Shown in pieces: positions 55,880 to 64,000 of a DNA stretch of 64,000 nucleotides. The notes beneath the pieces were generated by a model. The model was not told the DNA's origin. It did no database searches and saw only the letters and a list, made by a program, of their open reading frames with translations. Within the stretch, counting starts at the first letter, position 1; every line of letters begins with the position of its first letter. This DNA is from Apostichopus japonicus. Its lineage: Eukaryota; Echinodermata; Holothuroidea; Aspidochirotida; Stichopodidae. The position numbers and the translations under genes are program-made. The DNA lies in NCBI RefSeq assembly GCF_037975245.1, contig NC_092573.1, positions 4,951,001 through 5,015,000 of the forward strand. Reading direction: 5' to 3'.

Positions 55880-58800
55880 CTGTCAATAGAAACAAAAAAT
55901 ACATCAGTGACACCCACCAATATGTAACCTTACACCTCATCAATATTTAAAACTTCTTGTGTCACTTGATCAAATTGTCTTGATGTGTTTTAACTTTTCA
56001 TCCTTCTGATCAAACCGCCATGTATATGGATCTCTACCACTCCACTTTCCAACACCACCCCAAACAGTAATTTAATGAAATATCGATGTAGTCATATCAT
56101 GATTGCTTATTCTTATTTCCGAGTTATGAACAGGTTTATTAAGGAAAGAAATGTTTGTGTCTCATACACAATTTTAATCCATGCAAGTTCTTATCGAATG
56201 TTTAATATACGATCGTGTCAAGTTACTTTTTGACCTCGTCTCTTCAGACGATCTCAAGCCAAGTAGTTCAACATGTTTGTGCTCCAAGAAATGACTCAGT
56301 TACCTATACATACTATTTTTAAATCTGTTTACAGCACAACATGCTATTTACAACTTCTACTCATTACTAACACAACCCATCTCCCTTGTCTCTTTTATAT
56401 ACTACCATCTTCCTTTCAAGTTATTATTTGGTTTCTTAAACAAATGTTGAGCTATTGTGACTGAGAATGGCTGAAGGAACGAAGTGAAGAAACAACTTGA
56501 CAGTTACTGCATCACTCCCTCTTCAATATGTTAAGGCGGTTCAAATATTTGTTAATTAAATGTTAGTGCATTCGTGGCTTATAACGTCGTAGGGTTAATT
56601 GTCAGAGGTCAAAGTTTATGAAACCAAAAAAGTTCACACATTTTAGGTCATTATATACTCGTACCAAAATGACCTTTTGAAATAGTTTGTTATTAAAATG
56701 TCTATCGTTAGTGAACATAATTATATCCGTCCAGTGTCTCACATAGATAATAAGTAAAGGATCTTTCTAGTTAAGTCTGTTTCAGGCATTCCACAGCTAT
56801 ATTTACGAAAAACACATGATTACATTGCCAACAACATATATGACAAAGCATCGCGATATGCACCTTTACAATTTGAGCGAAGACTTAGAAGAGGCAGAAC
56901 TTAACACAGAGTGAACAATTTAAAGATTAAAGTAACAGGCATAACTTCATATAGATCACACTTGACTTGTAATCACTTAAAACAAAGGAAATATAGAGCT
57001 TACACTCGTCATCGCCATCGTCACAGACTTTAAGGATCCTCAATGTATCATTACTCTCTGCATTTTGAGCAACTTTGGTGATCACTTTCTTGTCAATCTA
57101 TGAAAGAAAAATGGACACAAATATACTTCTAATTCATTATTTTTTACAAAAGACGTTGCGGTATTAGCGCTACTAAGAAATTCGATCATAAATTGTTTTG
57201 CATCATGTTGGAATAACAAATCACTATACCTTCTTATTTGTTTTTAATGTGAGACCATGCTTTGTACGCGTATTCAAACATGTTTAGACTCCAAACTAGT
57301 CATTAGTAGAAACAGCTTATGAGTAAACAATTCGTCTATTAGTCATTCAGTTACCACTGTAGCAACTGCTGACAGGTCTAACAAGTGTTACGGTGTTATA
57401 ACACACTTAAGTTTATATTGATTAACGTTTGTCTCTGATGCATATTACAAATTGATCAAGTCATATTTAGGTAGCCTCTTTTAGCACGTACCGTATCCTT
57501 TAAATTTTAACCATAGCAACAAAATGTATTGGATTAATTTCGTTTTGTTTTTAAGAAATATTACCTGTATAACCCACTTTGTGAATGGATCCGTAATCGC
57601 TTTCAGAAGTTCAATTTCAAAGTCTTCGGCAGAAGAAATTGGCTTCACAATTTTCCCGCTAACTATTTGTAGATAATGGGTTGCAAGCTCGAGAGGTAGC
57701 AGGACCAACACAGACAGCCAATTGAACATATCGTGGACGGTGGCTCCTCCAAACGCCCGACGGAATTGGTTTTTATTTTGGAACTGACCAATAGCCACGA
57801 TAGTGTTTGTTACGGAGGTTCCGATATTAGCTCCCATTATGACCGGAATAGCGGGTCCAACATCGACTGTAACAAATACAAAAGAGTGAATATTTGCATT
57901 TCTTGGTCGAATACATGACAATTGCAATTCTTAACGGTAAGTTTGAATGGTTTTGTCCGCTGTACATTCAGTCTGAATAATTGAATATCGATGTAAACAT
58001 TTGAAATTCGATGATGTTATGTATAGATCTTTATATTACATTCATTATTATGTAACTTACGTAAACCACTGCCGACGAGTGCCACCACAATAGATGTTGA
58101 AGTACTAGAACTTTGGACAAGAACTGTGACCAGAACGCCTACCATTAACGCGGCTATGGGATTATTTAACAGTTCGTGGTTGTTAAGTACCTTTCCCGCC
58201 GCAATTCCACCGACCAGACGGAAGGCGGAACTCAGGAAGCTGAGTGCACAGACGAATAGATAGAGGAAGCCCAAGAAAAGGATTATACGTACTATCACCC
58301 ATATCAACCTCAATGTTCGCTCTGTCCAAGAAAGTTCTGAAAAAAAGGAAAACAAAACAATTAAGAAAGAGATCTAAAATATAACATTGCAAAATATAAT
58401 TAGCAGTGAATAAACCGGTATTTTTGGAACGTAATGCTTAATATGACGGAAGAGGAGATGGGAATGATGTACATTTACCGAAGGTTAAGTATAGGTGTGG
58501 TATACCCTATGTACTGGTGATCACAACGCACAAACGTTTCAGTTTCAGTTGAGCTCATCATGACTATGCATGGTGTCGAGTAAGTAAAGTATTACTTTTG
58601 TTGCTACACACTCCCCGACTTAAATTTCTGTAAATTGATTGACATACAATTGATTCTAAAATCAAACATTCAAAATTTAGTCATTTCCAGCGATCTGTAA
58701 GGTGAAGTTTTGACTGTCACGAAAGATTGCAGGAGATAAGTTATCCAAGGAAAGGATAGAGAAAAACGGATATTAAATGCTACGATTATGAAAATATATT

Positions 58801-61705
58801 ATATTATATTATATTACTTGCAAACTCTCAAAGGATCGGTTGAATAACTGTAGGTACACAACATAATGCAAACATTTTTATTCCTCTAGCACATCCGAAA
58901 CGTTGGGATCCTATAGGCATCTTACAGTAAAACTACGGAATACACATTGATTTGTACATAGACATGATGGCTCGATACAATGTTACAAACCTACTCAACA
59001 TATACAATTTTAATAACGTGGAAAATGTCAGTAGACTACTTGATGGTTTTTCATCAATTACTATGGCCATCAAATATGTGTTCATTCCGACCGCACTGAG
59101 TCGTTGAAGGGACGTTCCGGTGACAGACAATATAACACTTATATATGGTAAACATTTAAAACGCGGAATCGTGTCATTTCTAGTTTAGTGTTTCGAAAAC
59201 TGAGAATCTACATGCTTATACTTTTGAGAATTTGGTAAGATTTTAAACTGATGAGAGTTTGGGTCATGACTGATGATATTTAAATGAGTTAATATTTTGT
59301 CTCATTAATATTGAATGATTACCGTGCCATGCTGGTCCATCGTTTAATGCCGGAAGAGCAGCTTTCCAAGCATCTTCTTCCTCTTGCTTCTTGTCATTTC
59401 TACCCCTCTCAACATCCTGTCAAAATTGTGAACGGAATAATTAAACATTACTTGTCTTTAGTTGTCTCCTTATTAGTTTTAAATTTACAGAAATTCTGTT
59501 CGTACAATTATGAAAAAGCTTGATAGTTTAACGACGAATAAAGCTCATCATATTATGGAAAGTAGATCAAGTAAACACAGTTGTTGATGTTTATTTTCGA
59601 ATACAAGGGAACTTGGGATCAACATATTATAGAAAGAAGATAAAAGTAAACATAGTTGTTGGTGTAGTCGTGGTGTAAGGGAACTTGGGATGAGAATTGT
59701 TCAATTGTTTGTGTGTAACACATCCAGAAACATAAGACAAATACATTTCAAAGTATAGTATTCAATATAGCTAGTATACAGAAAATAAGATCCAGTTAGA
59801 ACCAGATTAACCCAGTGTAAGCGGACTAACTATACTTTACATACAACTCATAAAATAGAGGTCGCTACACAATTAAACACATAACAGTTGGGTCTTCGAT
59901 CTTGGGTGATTTGTTATAAACCATTTTTGTTTGTTGACCTATGTCAAAAGTAGTTGTACAAATAACTCTTATATTAAAATAAAATGAAGAAATTTCAAAT
60001 AAAGTTATAAATCAACAACGGAATAAAGTCTTCTTAGCTGTCAAGTGTACCAATTTGCTTTGTTATATACTCCTATATTCGTTAAAGCCTTAAAATACCG
60101 CTACCGCACTTTTCGCCATTCGATTCCATTTATTTCCGTGCAAAGCCGTGTATTAGAATTCCCCTTGATATGAGAACTGGTATAAGAGTACTAGGCTCTA
60201 AGAACAAGCAAGAGTGTTTCATCTTGCAATTGTATTCAAAGCACACTGAGAAGGAGCACGGGGACAAACTCGTACAAGCTAACATTGAGTACAAGCAGCT
60301 ATTCTAGAGTACCAACCTACCACGGACTCACATGCACATGTTATCATCATTTTAAGTATTCGCAGTTGATTGTTTCAAGCCCCGCCGTCCTTCTATTGGG
60401 AAGTTCAACCAAAGTGTGACAAGCTTTTATTTCCTTGATCTAAATGCTACAGTATAATACAATTTTAGCTCATGTATGTTCTCGTATGCTCTACACTCCT
60501 AAATTGGCTTAAATGTCAGAACTTCGTTATAGCCTTAAAATACCACTACCGCACTTATCGCCATTTGAGTCCATTTATTTCCGTACAAAGCCGTGTATTC
60601 GAATTCCCCTTGGTATGAGAACTGGTATAGGAGTACTAGGCTCTAAGAACAAGCAAGAGTGTGTCATCTTGCAATTGTATTCAAAGCACACTGAGAAGGA
60701 GCACGGGGACAAACTCGTGCACGTTAACATTGAGTATACAAGCAGCTATTCTAGAGTACCAACCTACCACGGACTCACATGCACATGTTATCATCTGCAA
60801 GCAACTATTAGTCATTTATCTTGTTAAAGAAACGTAGTATCGATTTTATGAAGGAGTTACAGTTTGAACCGTTTTTTCAAATTCCATCAAAATGAATAAA
60901 TTTGACATTTTTTATTAAGTTATTAAAACGCTATCAAGTAAGACATCACTTGAAGCAACCTTTCTTGTTATATTATATTACTATTAATATAAAAATAGAA
61001 GAAATAATGATGATATTTCATGTTCACATTTAAATTGATAAAAGTCGTATTACATTTAAACCATCTCAAACTCTCGCGATCTACATGCATTGTTCTTCTT
61101 TGTGAAGAAAAGTAAGTATATATGTATATAGGTAGTGTATTCCTTCCTTCCATAGGATATACCCTTAAAAATAATAATAACTGTTGACTTAAGCGAGGAG
61201 GAAATATTTGTTAAATGTTTTCCCCTTAATATGGACATTGTATGATGTACACATGCGAGTATTGGTCCACAAGTGAACGTCCGTTCAAGTCGACAGCTTG
61301 GACGCCATTGAAGAAATAAATACTAGAAACAATAGTACAAATATTAATATTAATACCCGTTTGATCTTATTATTACAGATCTCTTTCGATAAGACGGCGC
61401 CTCGATTTTCTAACTTGTATATTTTCGTGATCATTGTATAAATATATAAAGGACGCAAATTATGCAACAATTAGTCCAAATCGTTTCACAAATATCATCA
61501 TGGTGTTGTAGAAATGCCTGTAAGTTGTACCTAGATGAATACTGTAGGGTGGAATTGGGGGTGGGGGTGGGGGGATGGAGTTACCTTGTTGTTTCCACAA
61601 CCTTAGATTGCCCATTGAAGGTATTATAATGAAGCTTTCTATCTTCACGATCAAAATATTGAGAGAGAAAAAAATCACAGTTTATTGAAGTATTTTACTT
61701 ACCAT
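54975..61705 (-). CDS. SLC34: SLC34 sodium-dependent phosphate cotransporter, gene B (complete)
   Basis: Six exons, all phases consistent, give 557 residues: 61703-61705 (ATG only), 59323-59416, 58061-58336, 57565-57866, 57004-57097 and 54975-55879. Exons 3-5 have exactly the lengths of gene A (276, 302 and 94 bp). QSSSTSTS begins at about Q107. [21 protein letters not shown] (Asp at about 170) and, in the second half, [15 protein letters not shown] and [10 protein letters not shown] are all present. The C-tail is Cys-rich ([16 protein letters not shown]) and the protein ends GAENLGYE. Predicted plasma-membrane Na+/phosphate cotransporter. The N-terminus differs clearly from A ([20 protein letters not shown]), so the two may differ in trafficking or regulation. 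Confidence 0.92.
57004..57097 (-). CDS. SLC34: SLC34 gene B, exon 5: extracellular loop
   Basis: 94 bp encoding [11 protein letters not shown], the sequon NDT, then VCDDGDDE. The split Cys codon with exon 6 mirrors gene A. Flanks are TTCATAG and GAGT|GTAAGC. Confidence 0.88.
57565..57866 (-). CDS. SLC34: SLC34 gene B, exon 4: first transport repeat core
   Basis: 302 bp encoding [35 protein letters not shown] and [13 protein letters not shown]. Flanks are GTTACAG and CAG|GTAAT. Confidence 0.93.
58061..58336 (-). CDS. SLC34: SLC34 gene B, exon 3: first QSSS motif
   Basis: 276 bp encoding [11 protein letters not shown], a long helix ([19 protein letters not shown]), RLVGG and [18 protein letters not shown]. 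Flanks are TTTTTTTCAG and TTAC|GTAAGT. Confidence 0.93.
59059..61650. repeat. Segmental duplication, copy D1 (SLC34 gene B 5' region)
   Basis: The sequence from TACTATGGCCATCAAATATG at 59059 through exon 2 and most of intron 1 matches copy D2 beginning at 62167. The offset is 3108 at exon 2. D1 holds about 330 bp (about 59510-59840) and one extra ~430-bp internal repeat that D2 lacks. Confidence 0.9.
59323..59416 (-). CDS. SLC34: SLC34 gene B, exon 2: N-terminal cytoplasmic segment
   Basis: 94 bp encoding [20 protein letters not shown] then [11 protein letters not shown]. The W..LPAL....W spacing parallels gene A. Flanks are TTTTGACAG and CACG|GTAAT. It is duplicated almost exactly at 62431-62524. 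Confidence 0.85.
61703..61705 (-). CDS. SLC34: SLC34 gene B, exon 1: start codon only
   Basis: The sequence reads ACAATTTAATATG|GTAAGT on the minus strand. It joins exon 2 in phase 0 to give M-DVERGR, and gene A has the same design. The 5' limit of the exon is unknown. Confidence 0.55.
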
Positions 61706-62166
61706 ATTAAATTGTAGACAGACAGACAAACTAACAAATGTAAGAGAATTGTTGAACAGATTTTACAGCTCCAAATGTGGCAATGAAGAAAAGATGGCAC
61801 CCGCTAGTTGGAGAAGTTAACTCCAGAATGAATTAAAAAATATATCAAGTCAGCATAAATGCAAAACAGCCTATTTACTGAAGTGCCTATTAAAACCAAT
61901 TTGACAATAAAATTATTTAAGCCCCGCCTACCAACCACCCGTAAATGGCGTGATTACTTTTTATTTTAAGTTACCTTCGCAGTTAATTGTTTCACGCTCC
62001 GCCGTCCTTCTATGGTGAAGTTCAACCAAAGTGTGACAAGTTTTTGTTCTTTCCTTGATCTATAGCTACAGAATAATACAATATTAGCTCACGTTTGCCA
62101 TTGTCGATATCACATGCGATTCACGTGCGTGAAATGGTACCGTACTCGTGGCTCCCTGTACAATCA

Positions 62167-64000
62167 TACTATGGCCATCAAATATGTGTTCATTCCGACC
62201 TCACTGAATCTTTAAAGGGACGTTCCGGTGACAGACAATTTGGCACTTATATATGGTAAACATTTAAAACGAGGAATCGTGTCATTTCTAGTTTAATGTT
62301 TCGAAAACTGAGAATCTACATGCTTATACTTTTGAGGACTTGGTAAGATTTTAAACTGATGAGAGTTTGGGTCATGACTGATGATATTTAAATGAGTTAA
62401 TATTTTGTCTCATGAATATTGAATGATTACCGTGCCATGCTGGTCCATCGTTTAATGCCGGAAGAGCAGCTTTCCAAGCATCTTCTTCCTCTTGCTTCTT
62501 GTCTTTTCTACCCCTCTCAACATCCTGTCAAAAATGTGAACGGAATAATGAATTAAACATTACTTGTCTTTAGTTGTCTCCTTATTAGTTTTAAATTTAC
62601 AGAAATTCTGTTCGTACATTACTGGTATGTAACTCATAAAATAGAGGTCGCTACACAATTAAACACATAACAATTGGGTTTTCGATCTTGGTTGATTTGT
62701 TATAAACAATTCTTGTTTGTTTAACCTATATCAAATTTAGTTGTACAAATAACTGTTAGTATCAAAATAAAATGAATAAAATTCAAATCAAGTTATAAAT
62801 TAACAACGGAATAAAGTCTTCTTAGCTGTCACGTGTACCAATACGTTTGTTCTCTTATGCTCTATACTCCTAAATTCGTTTAATTGTCAGAACTTCGTTA
62901 AAGCCTTAAAATACCACTACCGCACTTATAGCCATTCGATTCCATTTATTTCCGTGCAAAGCCGTGTATTAGAATTCCCCTTGATATGAGAACTGGTAAA
63001 GGAGTACTAGGCTCTAAGAACAAGCAAGAGTGTTTCATCTTGCAATTGTATTCAAAGCACACTGAGAAGGAGCACGGGGACAAACTCGTGCACGTTAACA
63101 TTGAGTATACAAGCAGCTATTCTAGAGTACCAACCTATCACGGACTCACATGCACATGTTATCATCTGCAAGCAACTATTAGTCATTTATCTTGTTAAAG
63201 AAACGTAATATCGATTTTATGAAGGAGTTACAGTTTGAACCGTTTTTTCCAATTCCATCAAAATGAATACATTTGAGAAATTTTAAACATTTTATTAAGT
63301 TATCGCTATCAAGTAAGACGTCACTTGAAGCAACCTTTCTTGTTATATTATATTACTATTAATATAAAAATAGAAGAAATAATGATGATATTTCATGTTC
63401 ACATTTAAATTGATAAAAGTCGTATTACATTTAAACCATCTCAAACTCTCGCGATCCACATGCATTGTTCTTCTTTGTGAAGAAAAGTAAGTATATATGT
63501 ATATAGGTAGTGTATTCCTTCCTTCCATAGGATATACCCTTAAAAATAATAATAACTGTTGACTTAAGCGAGGAGGAAATATTTGTTAAATGTTTTCCCC
63601 TTAATATGGACATTGTATGATGTACACATGTAAGTATTGGTCCACAAGTAAACGTCTGTTCAATTTGACAGCTTGGACGCCATTGAAGAAATCAATACTA
63701 GATAAAATACTAAAATTAGAAATATTTATACCCGTTTGATCTTATTATTACATCTCTTTCGATAAGACGGCGCCTCGATTTTCTAACTTGTATATTTTCG
63801 TGATTATTGTACAAATATAAAGGACGCAAATTATACAACAATTATAGTCCAAATCGTTTCACAAATATCAATTTTGGGGTTGTAGAAATGCCTGTAAGTT
63901 TGTACCTATATGAATACTGGAGGGTGGGTTTGGGGGTTGGGGGGAGGGGAGTTGCTTTGTTGTTTCCACAACCTAAGACTGCCCATTGAAGATATTATAA
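62167..64000. repeat. Segmental duplication, copy D2 (third SLC34 5' region, runs off the window)
   Basis: It matches D1 at high identity to the window edge, which corresponds to about 61630 in D1. By extrapolation the start-codon exon of this copy would lie roughly 70-80 bp beyond the window. No SLC34 exons 3-6 lie between 61706 and 62430. Confidence 0.9.
62431..62524 (-). CDS. SLC34: Duplicated SLC34 exon 2 (third copy, partial gene or alternative exon)
   Basis: 94 bp with intact TTGACAG acceptor, open frame and CACG|GTAAT donor. It differs from gene B exon 2 by one visible coding change, AGAAAAGAC for AGAAATGAC, so RGRKDKK replaces RGRNDKK. It could be spliced from a separate upstream promoter into gene B exon 3, or it could be a stranded remnant of a third gene. 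Confidence 0.6.

Larger units (their letters stand above)
55880..61702. other. SLC34 gene B introns
   Basis: Intron 1 (59417-61702) carries internally repeated sequence: a ~250-bp block around GCACTTTTCGCCATTCGATT recurs at about 60090-60330 and 60520-60780. Other introns show no element. Confidence 0.6.

Noticed and set aside
60513-60827. 104-aa + strand ORF and its 62986-63198 counterpart
   Set aside because: They lie in repeated intron/duplication sequence antisense to SLC34 gene B, with frame breaks between copies and no recognisable domain.

Overview
This is a eukaryotic nuclear window: multi-exon genes with GT-AG introns, an intact tRNA gene, many minisatellites and a dense crop of short DNA transposons. 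The protein families (a WHAMM/JMY-type nucleation-promoting factor and SLC34 sodium-phosphate cotransporters) and the repeat style suggest a marine invertebrate, most likely a deuterostome such as an echinoderm. That taxonomic call is inference; nothing here fixes the species.

Layout. (1) 1-2642, + strand: the last two exons of a WD-repeat protein, separated by an intron largely filled by a 44-bp minisatellite. (2) 8490-18852, - strand: a complete eight-exon WHAMM/JMY-like gene (712 aa as reconstructed, all phases agree), with a possible 5'UTR exon near 21.8 kb. (3) 19-23 kb: nested hAT-like elements, a tRNA-Thr(AGT) gene and a perfect 42-bp palindrome. (4) 26013-41448, - strand: a complete six-exon SLC34 gene (A, 567 aa). 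Its 6.7-kb first intron holds a homogenised 50-bp satellite and a remarkable element whose inverted repeats are arrays of CTTAAG-centred palindromes. (5) 41.5-55 kb: intergenic, with a tRNA-like sequence, a hAT-like element with 8-bp target-site duplications (TSDs), a LINE reverse-transcriptase remnant, a U2 snRNA 5' fragment and a second nested transposon. (6) 54975-61705, - strand: a second complete SLC34 gene (B, 557 aa) whose four middle exons match A almost exactly in length. (7) 62.2-64.0 kb: a third, partial copy of the SLC34 5' region, including an intact exon 2.

The two SLC34 genes are tandem paralogues predicted to move inorganic phosphate with sodium at the plasma membrane. They share phases, exon sizes and the odd arrangement in which the start codon is the last three bases of exon 1. 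The WHAMM/JMY gene should act separately in Arp2/3-driven actin assembly on membranes. I see no functional link between these neighbours.

Most novel: the palindrome-array transposon at 37482-39043 with its unidentified 107-aa ORF, the transposon-in-transposon insertions with readable TSDs, the SLC34 exon fragment embedded in an intronic repeat, and the extra SLC34 promoter/exon-2 copy.
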